Part shown: piece by piece, positions 43,505 to 51,918 of the stretch
Position numbering within the stretch: the first letter of the stretch is position 1
Layout: each line of letters starts with the position of its first letter
Assembly: GCA_041674385.1 (NCBI GenBank)
Contig: JBAYVU010000003.1
Location: forward strand, 1 to 64,000
Direction: 5' to 3'
DNA length: 64,000 bases
From: JACRAR01 sp041674385
Lineage (GTDB): Bacteria > Pseudomonadota > Gammaproteobacteria > Burkholderiales > Rhodocyclaceae
Program-made: the position numbers and the translations under genes
Notes under the pieces: model-generated
The model's database searches: none
What the model was told of the DNA's origin: nothing
The model's input: the letters and a program-made list of their open reading frames with translations, nothing else

Positions 43505-44332
43505 ATGCCGCCGGTATTCGCCTCGCAACCCTTGTTCGCCCCATTGGCGCCGTTGCTGGTGCATCTGCCGGGCGACGGTGCGATGCTGGAAGTCGATCCC
43601 CTGAATACGCTGGCGGCAGAGCGCGGCATCGTCACCGGCAGCGGCGCGCAGCTGCGCTTCGTGGTTCCCGGCGCGAGCGGAATGTCCTACGAAGAACGCG
43701 CTTACTGGCTGGGTGAAGTGGAAACCCGGCCGGGCAACTGGCACGACGGGTTCAATGCGCTGGTCTGGCTCGCCTACCCACTCACCAAGGCGGCACTGAA
43801 CGCACGCCACCATCATGCCTTGGCCGAACAGCCTGCCGCAGGCAAGCAACGCCGCGGCCCGCTCCGCGATGCGCTGACCCAGTTCGACGAGTGCGGGGTT
43901 GCCGTCGTCTCGTCGCAGCTGGCGCTTTGGGATGACATACGCGCCCATCGCTGGAAACAAGTCTTTTGGACACGGCGCGCCGAGGTGCAGCGCAGCTTGC
44001 GGACATTCGTTTTCGGCCACGCCAGTTTCGACATGCTGCGCACGCCGCACCTCGGCTTGTGCGGCAAGGCGCTGTTCTTGCATGTCGATGACGCCTGGCT
44101 AGACTTGCCGCCAGCGGCGCAACTGGCCGACGTCGATCAGCGCATGGCGCAGCGATTCACCGGCGACATGCCAGCCTATGCGCGGCCAAGGGATTTTCAT
44201 CCTTTGCCGCTGCTGGGCATTCCCGGCGTCACGCCGGACAACGAACGCCCCCAGTATTACGACGATCGACGCCAATTCCGCCAGTTGCGGCTGGTGGATA
44301 CGGCGCGTAGTATTGCCGGTGATTCCCGGTAA
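43505..44332 (+). CDS. DUF3025 family protein
   Basis: A 275-residue soluble protein from the ATG at 43505. Core motifs YEERAYWLGEVETRPGNWHDGFNALVWLAYPLTK, then LTQFDECGVAVVSS and FGHASFDML, fit DUF3025, a family conserved in beta- and gammaproteobacteria without assigned function. The many conserved His, Asp and Trp suggest an enzyme. It belongs to the rsmI-pyrC group and is followed by an HDOD protein. Confidence 0.8.
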   Translation: MPPVFASQPLFAPLAPLLVHLPGDGAMLEVDPLNTLAAERGIVTGSGAQLRFVVPGASGMSYEERAYWLGEVETRPGNWHDGFNALVWLAYPLTKAALNARHHHALAEQPAAGKQRRGPLRDALTQFDECGVAVVSSQLALWDDIRAHRWKQVFWTRRAEVQRSLRTFVFGHASFDMLRTPHLGLCGKALFLHVDDAWLDLPPAAQLADVDQRMAQRFTGDMPAYARPRDFHPLPLLGIPGVTPDNERPQYYDDRRQFRQLRLVDTARSIAGDSR

Positions 44333-44356
44333 GCAGCGGCGATCTTGATCCAAGCC

Positions 44357-45193
44357 ATGGAAAAACGCGAGATTCTTAAAACCATCGCCGCACAAGCCGC
44401 GCAAGGCGGCCTCAAATTTTCCGCCAGCGCCGAGATTGCGCTACGGGTTCGCCGGGCGCTGGACGATCCGGATTGCCACATCGATGTGGCCGCCCGCCTG
44501 GTCAAGGCGGAACCGCTACTGGCGGCGCGGGTGGTAGCCATTGCCAACTCGGTGGCCTTCAACTCCTCCGGCCGCGAAATTACCGATGTGCATACTGCCG
44601 TGGCCCGCCTGGGGTTTCGAACCGTGCGCGCACTGGCCACGGCACAGGTGACGCGGCAGATGGCGGGAACCTCGATGCTTCCGGAACACCAGGCAATAGC
44701 CGGGCAGTTGTGGGAACATACCGCCCACGTGTCCGCCCTGGCACATGTGATCGCCCGCCGCGTGACCCGACAGGATCCCGAAGCCGCAATGTTTGCCGGC
44801 ATCATCCATGAAGTCGGCGGTTTTTATCTGCTGTCCCGCAGCAAGGATTTTCCCGCCTTGCTGGCAGGCGATCCAATCGACTGGATAGAGTCGGGCGAGA
44901 GCGAGATCGGTCGTGCCGTGCTCAAGGCGTTATCGGTGCCGGACTCTGCACTCGATGCAATCGAGGCGCTCTGGCTGGGCTATCTGACCATGCCCCCGGC
45001 AACGCTGGGAGACACCCTGATTCTTGCCGACTGGCTGGCACCGGTCGAATCCCCTTTACATCAGGCCAAGGACCATGCCGACGAAGGCATCAGCGCATCA
45101 ATCGACATGGTCGTCGGACAGGAAACCCTGGTCGATATTTTGCGCGAATCGGCCGAAGAAGTTGAATCGCTTACCAGCGCTCTGCGCTGCTAG
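44357..45193 (+). CDS. HDOD-domain signalling protein
   Basis: A 278-residue stand-alone HDOD protein from the ATG at 44357 (a TTG at 44345 is an alternative). The domain covers about 10-210 (DDPDCHIDVAARLVKAEPLLAARVVAIANS). The usual HD pair is replaced by HE in IIHEVGGF, so metal-dependent phosphohydrolase activity is unlikely and a scaffold role is probable. A second HDOD protein, fused to a kinase, lies at 25 kb. Its TAG stop (45191-45193) is the first codon of a five-unit tandem repeat. Confidence 0.82.
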   Translation: MEKREILKTIAAQAAQGGLKFSASAEIALRVRRALDDPDCHIDVAARLVKAEPLLAARVVAIANSVAFNSSGREITDVHTAVARLGFRTVRALATAQVTRQMAGTSMLPEHQAIAGQLWEHTAHVSALAHVIARRVTRQDPEAAMFAGIIHEVGGFYLLSRSKDFPALLAGDPIDWIESGESEIGRAVLKALSVPDSALDAIEALWLGYLTMPPATLGDTLILADWLAPVESPLHQAKDHADEGISASIDMVVGQETLVDILRESAEEVESLTSALRC

Positions 45194-45325
45194 TGCCCGT
45201 TGTTGAATCTAGGGTACTAGTGCCCGCATTTGAATCTGGGGTACTAGTGCCCGCTGTTGAGTCTAGGGTACTAGTGCCCGCTTTTGAATCTAAGGTACTA
45301 GTGCCCGCTCCTGAAGCTAGGGTAC
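45191..45325 (+). repeat. Five tandem copies of a 27-bp repeat
   Basis: Units at 45191-45217, 45218-45244, 45245-45271, 45272-45298 and 45299-45325, each TAGTGCCCG...CTAGGGTAC with 2-6 differences. The array begins exactly at the stop codon of the HDOD gene. Each junction GGGTACTAGTGCCC is an imperfect palindrome that in RNA can form a GGGU/GCCC stem with an ACUAGU loop. Read from a GTG-type frame it also encodes nine-residue repeats (VPAFESxVL) within an 83-codon open frame 45193-45444, but without a ribosome-binding site. Confidence 0.92.
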
Positions 45326-45329
45326 GGAG

Positions 45330-45362
45330 ACAACAGCGGACACTGAAACCCGCCGTTGTTTT
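45330..45362 (+). terminator. Probable intrinsic terminator of the HDOD gene
   Basis: ACAACAGCGG (45330-45339) pairs with CCGCCGTTGT (45350-45359) with one mismatch and a 10-nt loop, followed by four T (45359-45362). It stands directly after the tandem repeats. Confidence 0.65.
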
Positions 45363-45376
45363 CGAAGCGCCGACCC

Positions 45377-45844
45377 TCAGTGCCGAGGCTGTGCGCTCTC
45401 CCCCTCAAGGCAATCTCCCTGCACGTAACAGACCAGTTGCTTGATCAGGAAGGCCTGATCCGAGATGGTTTCCTTGATCAGGTCGCGGATCGAAACAATG
45501 CCAACCACCCGAGAGTTTTCCCCCAGCACCGGCAGATGACGGATGTGCTTATCATTCATGACGGCCATGGCCTCGTCAACCGTCTTGTCCTGGGAGATGC
45601 ACGTGACCAGTGACGTCATGATCTCATGGACTTTGGTTTCCAGAGATGTCTTGCCATGGAGTATGCCCTTTCTGGTGTAGTCGCGTTCCGAAAAAATCCC
45701 CGCCAGATTGTCTTGTTCCATGACCAGCAGCGCACCGACATTCTCCTGTGCCATCACTTCGAGTGCCCGACGCACGGAATCATTCGGGCCGATACTGCAA
45801 ACAGCGCGTTTGCGTTCAGCCAATATCTGGGACAAAGTTTTCAT
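45377..45844 (-). CDS. Two-CBS-domain protein
   Basis: A 155-residue protein made of a CBS pair (about 8-68 and 76-135; VMEQDNLAGIFSERDYTRKGIL and MNDKHIRHLPVLGENSRVVGIVSIRDL). Such free-standing CBS modules bind adenine nucleotides and are thought to sense energy charge; the target is unknown. The ATG at 45844 has AGGAG upstream. It converges with the HDOD gene and is divergent from ilvA. Confidence 0.88.
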   Translation of the reverse strand: MKTLSQILAERKRAVCSIGPNDSVRRALEVMAQENVGALLVMEQDNLAGIFSERDYTRKGILHGKTSLETKVHEIMTSLVTCISQDKTVDEAMAVMNDKHIRHLPVLGENSRVVGIVSIRDLIKETISDQAFLIKQLVCYVQGDCLEGESAQPRH

Positions 45845-45984
45845 GACCGACTCCTATCCTTAAGTGTTGTAGGTCGCTACGAGTTGAAAGATTATCCTAT
45901 TTTAAGGGGTTCGGCTTTGTCATCCGGAAAATATTGCCTGATTACCCACCTCCCTGCTACGCTCCAGCCCAAGCCAATTCTGCG

Positions 45985-47535
45985 ATGACTGCCATGCCGC
46001 CTCGTTCCGCCCGTTTGACTGCACGTGAGCCAGATTACCTGGAAAAAATCCTCAATGCCCGCGTCTACGACGTCGCTATCGAAACTCCGCTGGAACAGGC
46101 ACCCAACCTGACCCTGCGCAGCGGCAACCGCATCTGGCTGAAGCGCGAGGATATGCAGCCGGTGTTCAGTTTCAAGCTGCGCGGCGCATACAACAAGATG
46201 GCGCACCTGACCCCTGCGCAGCGCAAGCGCGGCGTGATCACTGCCTCCGCCGGCAATCACGCCCAGGGCGTGACGCTGGCGGCACAGAGGTTCGGCTGCC
46301 GAGCGGTGATCGTGATGCCGGTGACCACGCCGCAGATCAAGGTGAATGCGGTGAAAAGCCGCGGCGGCGAGGTGGTGCTGGCGGGCGACTCTTACGACGA
46401 GGCCTACGCCCATGCGCTGAGGCTGGGAAACAAACAGAAACTGACTTTCGTCCATCCCTACGATGATCCCGATGTCATCGCCGGGCAGGGCACCATCGGC
46501 ATGGAAATATTGCGCCAGCACGCCGACCCCATCGACGCGGTGTTTTGCAGCGTTGGCGGAGGCGGACTGATCTCAGGCGTGGCGGCCTACATCAAGCGGC
46601 TGCGGCCGCAAACCCGCATCGTCGGCGTTGAAGCCTGCGACGCCGACGCCATGGACCGTTCGCTGCGGGCCGGCCGGCGCGTCAAGCTCGACCACGTCGG
46701 CCTGTTCGCCGACGGTGCCGCGGTGAAGTACGTGGGCAAGGAAACTTTCCGTCTCTGCCGGAAATATGTGGACGAAATGGTGCTGGTCAATACCGACGCC
46801 ATTTGCGCCGCCATCAAGGATGTGTTCGAGGATACCCGTTCGATCCTCGAATCGGCCGGGGCGCTGGCGGTAGCCGGCGCGCTGGAGTATGCGCGGCGCC
46901 ATCAACTCAAGGATAGTACGCTGGTGGCAGTGGCATCCGGCGCCAACATGAATTTCGATCGCCTGCGCTTCGTTGCCGAACGCGCCGAGGTGGGAGAACA
47001 GCGCGAAGCCGTGCTGGCCGTAACGATTCCCGAGAAGCCGGGCAGCTTCAAGAAGTTCTGCCGCCTGATCGGCACACGCAGCATCACCGAATTCAATTAC
47101 CGTTATTCGGATGCGTTCGATGCCCAGGTGTTCGCCGGGGTGCAGGTCAGCCACCGCACCGAGTCGCTGCAACTGGTCGAGGCCTTGAAGAAGCATGGGC
47201 TGGCCACGCTCGACCTGACCGATGACGAAATGGCCAAGCTGCATGTACGCCACATGGTCGGCGGCCATGCGCCGCACGTGCACCACGAGTTGCTCTACCG
47301 CTTCGAATTCCCCGAGCGTCCCGGTGCGCTGATGCGTTTTCTGGAGAGTATGAGCGCCGGCTGGAACATCTCGCTGTTCCATTACCGCAACCACGGCGCC
47401 GACTATGCCCGGGTGCTGGTCGGCATGCAGGTGCCGCCGAAAGAGATGAAGGATTTCCGCACCTTTCTCAAGAACCTCGGCTACCAATGCTGGGACGAGA
47501 GCAACAACCCGGCCTACAAGTTGTTTCTGGGCTAA
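45985..47535 (+). CDS. ilvA: Threonine ammonia-lyase, biosynthetic
   Basis: Deaminates threonine to 2-oxobutanoate, the first step of isoleucine synthesis. The 516-residue protein (start ATG 45985; ATG at 45994 is an alternative) has the PLP lysine K64 in FSFKLRGAYN and the phosphate loop SVGGGGLISG, then two ACT-like regulatory domains (about 335-425 and 430-510; KPGSFKKFCRLIG, ERPGALMRFL), so feedback control by isoleucine and activation by valine are expected. Upstream in-frame codons to 45934 start with TTG and are not needed. Confidence 0.95.
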   Translation: MTAMPPRSARLTAREPDYLEKILNARVYDVAIETPLEQAPNLTLRSGNRIWLKREDMQPVFSFKLRGAYNKMAHLTPAQRKRGVITASAGNHAQGVTLAAQRFGCRAVIVMPVTTPQIKVNAVKSRGGEVVLAGDSYDEAYAHALRLGNKQKLTFVHPYDDPDVIAGQGTIGMEILRQHADPIDAVFCSVGGGGLISGVAAYIKRLRPQTRIVGVEACDADAMDRSLRAGRRVKLDHVGLFADGAAVKYVGKETFRLCRKYVDEMVLVNTDAICAAIKDVFEDTRSILESAGALAVAGALEYARRHQLKDSTLVAVASGANMNFDRLRFVAERAEVGEQREAVLAVTIPEKPGSFKKFCRLIGTRSITEFNYRYSDAFDAQVFAGVQVSHRTESLQLVEALKKHGLATLDLTDDEMAKLHVRHMVGGHAPHVHHELLYRFEFPERPGALMRFLESMSAGWNISLFHYRNHGADYARVLVGMQVPPKEMKDFRTFLKNLGYQCWDESNNPAYKLFLG

Positions 47536-47545
47536 AGTTTCTTTG

Positions 47546-47563
47546 CCGTGAAATATGTCACGG
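47546..47563 (+). terminator. Hairpin just after ilvA
   Basis: CCGTGA (47546-47551) and TCACGG (47558-47563), a perfect 6-bp stem with a 6-nt loop 11 bp after the stop. There is no T-run, so it is a weak or Rho-assisted terminator at best. Confidence 0.4.
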
Positions 47564-47580
47564 ATTCGCTCTCATTTACA

Positions 47581-47609
47581 TTGACCGCCCATCTCGCGTG
47601 TGATTGAAT
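47581..47609 (+). promoter_or_regulatory. Promoter of the c-di-GMP riboswitch leader
   Basis: TTGACC (47581-47586), 17-bp spacer, TTGAAT (47604-47609). The start site would be near 47616, about 12 nt before the aptamer. Confidence 0.45.
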
Positions 47610-47627
47610 GAGCTTGCAGTAATGTAG

Positions 47628-47715
47628 TTGCAGTATCAGGCAAACCCGGCGAAAGCCGGTGGCGCAAAGCTAAAGGGGCTAACGGACCGAGCGGTTCCAA
47701 GCCTGCCAGCTGCCG
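47628..47715 (+). ncRNA. Cyclic-di-GMP-I (GEMM-I) riboswitch
   Basis: The conserved aptamer core is plain: AGGCAAACC at 47638-47646, a GAAA-tetraloop hairpin (CCGGC 47646-47650 with GCCGG 47655-47659), GGCGCAAAGC (47661-47670), a second hairpin carrying GGGGCTAA and a GGACCG/CGGTTCC arm (47684-47698), and the closing GCCTGCCAGCTGCC (47701-47714). The outer stem is GCAG (47630-47633) with CTGC (47710-47713). It lies 72 nt upstream of a secreted Sel1-like protein. No full intrinsic terminator follows; a short stem at the Shine-Dalgarno suggests control of translation. On or off direction cannot be told. Confidence 0.9.
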
Positions 47716-47756
47716 TATCTGTCCAACAGATTCGACAACGTCACCAGCATGGCCGG

Positions 47757-47781
47757 CACTCGTTCCCTTTTGTCAGGAGTG
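47757..47781 (+). promoter_or_regulatory. Hairpin covering the Shine-Dalgarno of the Sel1-like gene
   Basis: CACTC (47757-47761) pairs with GAGTG (47777-47781), which includes the AGGAG ribosome-binding site at 47775-47779; the ATG is at 47787. A short stem, but in the right place to be the expression platform of the upstream riboswitch. Confidence 0.5.
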
Positions 47782-47786
47782 TCGAC

Positions 47787-48221
47787 ATGAATTCAACATC
47801 CCGCCTTTCACCCCGCTTTTCATCTCCTAGGTGCTTGGCGATGGCCGTACTCTGTGCCGCCGCCTTGTTGTTGCCGATGCTCGCCAGCGCCGCCGACGGA
47901 TTGGGTTTTGGTTACGCGGGTGGAACGGCTACCCTTGCCATCGCCGACGCGCAGGCCGATCCCTTCAATACCGAGGGACAGCTCCGCAGCGGCATTGCCG
48001 CATACAACAAGGGCAATTACGCCGAGGCCTTCCGCAAATTCAGGAACATTTCCACGTTGGGCGTACCTGAAGCCGAATACCGTCTCGGATTGATGTATGC
48101 CGAAGGACTAGGCGTCCAAAGAAATCCGCGGCTGGCGGCTTATTGGCTCAATCAGGCCGCCAAGCAGAATTTCCCCGGGGCCAGCGACGCGCTGGCCTTA
48201 ATCAAGCCGAAAGCATCCTAG
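47787..48221 (+). CDS. Secreted Sel1-like repeat protein under c-di-GMP riboswitch
   Basis: A 144-residue protein with a signal peptide (about 1-35, ending LPMLASAADG). The mature part contains one TPR-like and one or two Sel1-like helical repeats (GQLRSGIAAYNKGNYAEAFRK, then AEYRLGLMYAEGLGVQRNPRLAAYWLNQAA). Sel1 repeats mediate protein contacts, often in envelope or secretion processes. The leader holds a c-di-GMP-I riboswitch, so synthesis should follow c-di-GMP levels. The open frame continues upstream through the riboswitch, but the ATG at 47787 with AGGAG and signal peptide is the real start. Confidence 0.85.
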   Translation: MNSTSRLSPRFSSPRCLAMAVLCAAALLLPMLASAADGLGFGYAGGTATLAIADAQADPFNTEGQLRSGIAAYNKGNYAEAFRKFRNISTLGVPEAEYRLGLMYAEGLGVQRNPRLAAYWLNQAAKQNFPGASDALALIKPKAS

Positions 48222-48242
48222 GTGTTTAGTCCCACGGCATGC

Positions 48243-48515
48243 TCAATCCGTCGCGTTGTCGGGCCGGGCAGAAAGCGCCGGGCCGGAGGTGAGTATGGCC
48301 AAAGCCGCCTGGACATGTTCCGCCGCTTCTCGCCCCAGACTCGTCAGGTACCCGCCGTCGGCTTGCGTGGTTAGTCCCTTGTCATGCAAACGCCGTACGG
48401 CGGCGATGACCTCGGCTTCAGCCGTCTTGTGAACCTTGACCCCCTGTTGATTGGTCGCCAGGTCGAAACGTATCAAGGTGTTCAATTCATGGACCAGATC
48501 GGGCGTATAGGACAC
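48243..48515 (-). CDS. Conserved hypothetical protein, TIGR02647 family
   Basis: A 90-residue protein. The GTG at 48515 is chosen: it has AGAGAGG 7 nt upstream and gives MSYTPDLVHELNTLIRF, the family's typical beginning; an upstream ATG at 48563 would add 16 unrelated residues. The sequence (GVKVHKTAEAEVIAAVRRLHDKGLTTQADGGYLTSLGREAAEH) looks like a winged-helix fold, suggesting DNA binding, but no function is established. It converges with the Sel1-like gene. Confidence 0.8.
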   Translation of the reverse strand: MSYTPDLVHELNTLIRFDLATNQQGVKVHKTAEAEVIAAVRRLHDKGLTTQADGGYLTSLGREAAEHVQAALAILTSGPALSARPDNATD

Positions 48516-48667
48516 CGGGGAACCTCTCTTTTCGAATAATCGTCGGCATTGAAGTGACAGCATTCTACAGCGTCTGGCTTGGGTGCCCTTTCCGATTGTG
48601 CCTGCACTGATTGAGCGCTATAGTTAACTGCGATCCAGATGATGGCCTTGGCGGACCAACAATAAAA

Positions 48668-51094
48668 ATGGCAGAGATCAAACCCCTCGACACGCAGTTG
48701 CTGTTTCGTGGCTGCGACTATTCGCTGCTCGAATTCCAGACGACTGCGGAGATAACCGAAGCGACGGAAATCGTCGACCAGTCTCGCGCCATCGATGCCA
48801 TTCGCTTCGGCATCGACATCAAACGACCCGGCTACAATTTGTTCGTCCTCGGCGAACCGGGCTGCGGTCGCCACTCGGCGGTGCGTCGCATGCTTGAAAC
48901 CAAGGCCGCGGCCGAACAGACGCCGAGCGACTGGTGCTATGTCAATAATTTCTCCGAGCCCAACATGCCGCGCCTGTTGCGCCTACCGGCAGGCCGCGGG
49001 ACACAGCTCAAAAAGGACATGCAGCAATTCGCCACCGAGCTGGCCAAGGCCATCTCGGTGGCTTTCGAAAGCGACGAGTACCGTGCCCGCATCGAAGCGA
49101 TCCAGGAGGAATTCAAACAGAAGGAAGACAGCGCCCTACGCCAGTTGGGCCATGAATCCGCAGAGAACGGGGTCGCGCTGTTGCGTACGCCGCATGGTTT
49201 CATATTTGCGCCGGTCAAGGGTGAAGAAACCATAGGACCCGAGGAATTCGAGAAGCTGCCGGACGAGGAAAAGCAACGCATCGGCAACCTGATCGCGACA
49301 TATGGCGAGCGCCTGCACAAGCTGACCCTGCAATTCCCGCGCTGGCGCCGCGAAATGCAAGGGCGCATCAAGGAGGCCAGCCGCGACACCCTGCGCCTGG
49401 CGGCCGGACATCTGATCGAGGAATTGAAGGAGCGCTATACCGACCTGGACAACGTCCTGACCTTCCTCGACGAAGCCATGCGCGACATCGTCGAGATCGG
49501 CGAAGCCTTGCGCGAAGCGCCGAAGTCCGAAGACGACAGCAGCGAGTTCATGGTCAGCGGCAACATCTCGCTGGTGCGCTATCAGGTCAACCTGCTGGTG
49601 GATAACGGTACGGCCAAAGCGGCGCCGGTGGTATTCGAGGACAACCCGATATTTCCCAACCTGGTTGGGCGTGTCGATCACATCGCCCACATGGGCATGC
49701 TGGTAAGCAACTTCACCTTCATCAAATCGGGGGCGCTGCATCGCGCCAACGGCGGCTATCTGGTGCTCGACGCGCTCAAGGTGCTGGCCCAACCGTATGC
49801 CTGGGAGGGACTCAAGCGCGCCTTGCGCTCCGCCCAGGTGCGCATCGAATCGTTGAGCCAGGTATTCGGCCTGATCAGCACCCTGCCCATGGAACCCCAA
49901 CCCATGCCGCTTGAGGTAAAGGTCATCCTGGTGGGCGAACGGCTGCATTACTATCTGCTCAAGGAATACGATCCGGAGTTCGCCGACTTGTTCAAGATCG
50001 CCGCGGACTTCGAGGACAACATACCGCGCGACGAAACCAATTTTCGGCTTTACGCGCGCTTTGTCGCCACCCTGGCGCGCGCTGCCGATTTGCGGCCGCT
50101 CGACCGCGGCGCCGTGGCACGCATCATCGAACATAGTGTGCGTCTGGCCGGCGATTCGGAGAAATTCACCGCCAGCAGGCGGCGCATCTCGGAACTGCTT
50201 CAGGAAGCCGATCATTGCGCCGGCATGGCGGGACGGCAGATCGTGGCACGTGAAGACGTCGAATCCGCGTTGCAGGCGCAGATCCGCCGTGCCGGCCGCC
50301 TGCGGGACGCCTCGCAGGAACATATCCTGCGCGAAACCCTCCTGATCTCCGTCGCTGGAGCGCATGTCGGACAGATCAACGGGTTGGCGGTGATCGATCT
50401 CGGCGATTTCATGTTCGCCCATCCGGTACGCATCACTGCGACAGTACGCCTCGGCGAGGGCGATGTCGTCGATATCGAACGCGAAGCCGAACTGGGCGGA
50501 TCGATTCATTCCAAGGGCGTGATGATCCTGTCGGCCTTCCTGGCCTCGCGCTACTCGCACAACACCCCCCTGTCGCTGTCGGCCAGCCTGGTGTTCGAGC
50601 AATCCTACGGCCCTGTCGAAGGCGACAGCGCTTCCCTGGGCGAACTATGCGCACTCATGTCTGCCCTGTCCGGCCTGCCGATCAAGCAATCCCTGGCCAT
50701 CACGGGCTCCGTGAACCAGTACGGACGCGTCCAGCCTATCGGCGGCGTGAATGAGAAAATCGAAGGCTTCTTCGATATCTGCAAGGCACGCGGTCTGAAC
50801 GGCGAACAGGGTGTGCTGATCCCCGCCGCCAACGTCAAGCACCTGATGCTGCGCGAGGATGTGGTGGCCGCCTGCACCGAGGGCAAGTTCCGGATCTATG
50901 CGGTCACCGAGGTCGATCAAGCGATCGAGCTGCTCACTGGCATCCAGGCCGGCATGCCGGACGAACAGGGAGTGGTGCCGGAAGGCTCGGTCAATTACCT
51001 GGTGGCAACTCAGCTGGCCGAAATGTCGGCCTTGCGCCAGGCTTTCGGCTCGTCCGGCAAACGACGCTTGGCCAAGAAGGACAAGCCCGGCTAA
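48668..51094 (+). CDS. Lon-related ATP-dependent protease (AAA+ with Lon-type Ser-Lys domain)
   Basis: An 808-residue protein of the YcbZ/LonB-like group. N-terminal AAA-like region with a modified Walker A (GEPGCGRHS) near residue 62 and a long helical insert. The C-terminal Lon protease domain has Ser654 in EGDSASLGE and Lys697 in NEKIEGF, 43 residues apart as in E. coli Lon, so peptidase activity is expected. The degenerate P-loop leaves ATP use uncertain. The next gene encodes Hsp20, so both may serve protein quality control under stress. Start ATG 48668, with a weak Shine-Dalgarno. Confidence 0.9.
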   Translation: MAEIKPLDTQLLFRGCDYSLLEFQTTAEITEATEIVDQSRAIDAIRFGIDIKRPGYNLFVLGEPGCGRHSAVRRMLETKAAAEQTPSDWCYVNNFSEPNMPRLLRLPAGRGTQLKKDMQQFATELAKAISVAFESDEYRARIEAIQEEFKQKEDSALRQLGHESAENGVALLRTPHGFIFAPVKGEETIGPEEFEKLPDEEKQRIGNLIATYGERLHKLTLQFPRWRREMQGRIKEASRDTLRLAAGHLIEELKERYTDLDNVLTFLDEAMRDIVEIGEALREAPKSEDDSSEFMVSGNISLVRYQVNLLVDNGTAKAAPVVFEDNPIFPNLVGRVDHIAHMGMLVSNFTFIKSGALHRANGGYLVLDALKVLAQPYAWEGLKRALRSAQVRIESLSQVFGLISTLPMEPQPMPLEVKVILVGERLHYYLLKEYDPEFADLFKIAADFEDNIPRDETNFRLYARFVATLARAADLRPLDRGAVARIIEHSVRLAGDSEKFTASRRRISELLQEADHCAGMAGRQIVAREDVESALQAQIRRAGRLRDASQEHILRETLLISVAGAHVGQINGLAVIDLGDFMFAHPVRITATVRLGEGDVVDIEREAELGGSIHSKGVMILSAFLASRYSHNTPLSLSASLVFEQSYGPVEGDSASLGELCALMSALSGLPIKQSLAITGSVNQYGRVQPIGGVNEKIEGFFDICKARGLNGEQGVLIPAANVKHLMLREDVVAACTEGKFRIYAVTEVDQAIELLTGIQAGMPDEQGVVPEGSVNYLVATQLAEMSALRQAFGSSGKRRLAKKDKPG

Positions 51095-51408
51095 GGCGGC
51101 TGGCGGCTGGAAATGGCGCGCTCGGCCCGGCGGCAGGCTGTTCCTCGGCACGCTGGAAGAGTCCGCATACCGGTTTCCCGGTATCCAAAAATACGCAATT
51201 CTTGGTATATCCGCCTGCCTTTCTACCTACTATCATACTAAAGTGACTTTATTGCATTGAATGTCCAATTTGCCGGATACCGGGTTTTCGTGGGTAGCGA
51301 CAAGCTTTCCGACTGGCAGAAGCCGATGCGAAAATCGACGGCATACCTGGCTTGAGGAACGTTTTACTGGAAGTGACTGGTACTTCGTCCAATCTGAAAG
51401 GAGCAATC
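51095..51408. other. Intergenic region of 314 bp before hsp20
   Basis: It contains a perfect 7-bp hairpin ATACCGG/CCGGTAT (51167-51173 and 51178-51184, loop TTTC) without a T-run and a related GGATACCGGG near 51279. AT-rich sequence at 51187-51262 may hold the hsp20 promoter. No convincing sigma32 promoter or ROSE-type thermometer was recognised. Confidence 0.4.
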
Positions 51409-51855
51409 ATGCACAGCATTACGCGTTTCGAACCCTTCGGCAATCTTTCCCGCTTCGATCCATTCGGCGATATCGACAACATGTTCAAAGGCTTCATGTT
51501 GAGGCCCGTCTTCCGCGACATGGAAGCGGAACCCCAAATGAAGATCGACGTTTCGGAAGAAGACAAGTCCTACCTGGTCAAGGCGGAGATTCCTGGCGTG
51601 AACAAGGACGACATCCACGTGTCCGTCGATGGCAACCAGGTTTCCATCAGCGCCGAAGTCAAACATGAAAAGGAAGAAAAAAAAGGCAAGAAGGTCATCC
51701 GCAGCGAACGCTATTACGGCAACGTCTACCGCAGCTTCACGCTCGGCCAGGATGTCGACCAAAGCGCGGCCAAGGCAAAATATGCTGACGGTATACTTGA
51801 GCTGACGCTGCCAAAAAAACCGGGCACTGCCGCCAAGCGACTGACGATTTCCTGA
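51409..51855 (+). CDS. Small heat-shock protein, Hsp20 family
   Basis: A 148-residue ATP-independent chaperone. The alpha-crystallin domain spans about 42-138, beginning MKIDVSEEDKSYLVKAEIPGV, with the conserved dimer strand and GILELTLPKK motif; the C-terminal KRLTI holds the I-x-I/V-like anchor. A strong Shine-Dalgarno (AAAGGAG) precedes the ATG. It lies between a Lon-like protease and a cyclopropane synthase, all rightward. Confidence 0.94.
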   Translation: MHSITRFEPFGNLSRFDPFGDIDNMFKGFMLRPVFRDMEAEPQMKIDVSEEDKSYLVKAEIPGVNKDDIHVSVDGNQVSISAEVKHEKEEKKGKKVIRSERYYGNVYRSFTLGQDVDQSAAKAKYADGILELTLPKKPGTAAKRLTIS

Positions 51856-51918
51856 GCCCCGACTGGAAGCTTCAACCGTCGCTTACGCTGCGATAGCGAA
51901 GTCGGACATGCGGCAACA

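Noticed and set aside
45191..45325. CRISPR array
   Set aside because: The 27-bp units are directly adjacent with no spacers and differ from each other, and no cas genes are nearby.
45193..45444. An 83-residue protein made of VPAFES-type repeats
   Set aside because: It starts with GTG inside the HDOD stop codon, has no ribosome-binding site and runs antisense into the CBS gene. Kept only as a property of the repeat.
51095..51408. ROSE-type RNA thermometer or sigma32 promoter before hsp20
   Set aside because: Neither the U(U/C)GCU anti-SD element nor a convincing CTTGAA / CCCCAT pair could be seen.
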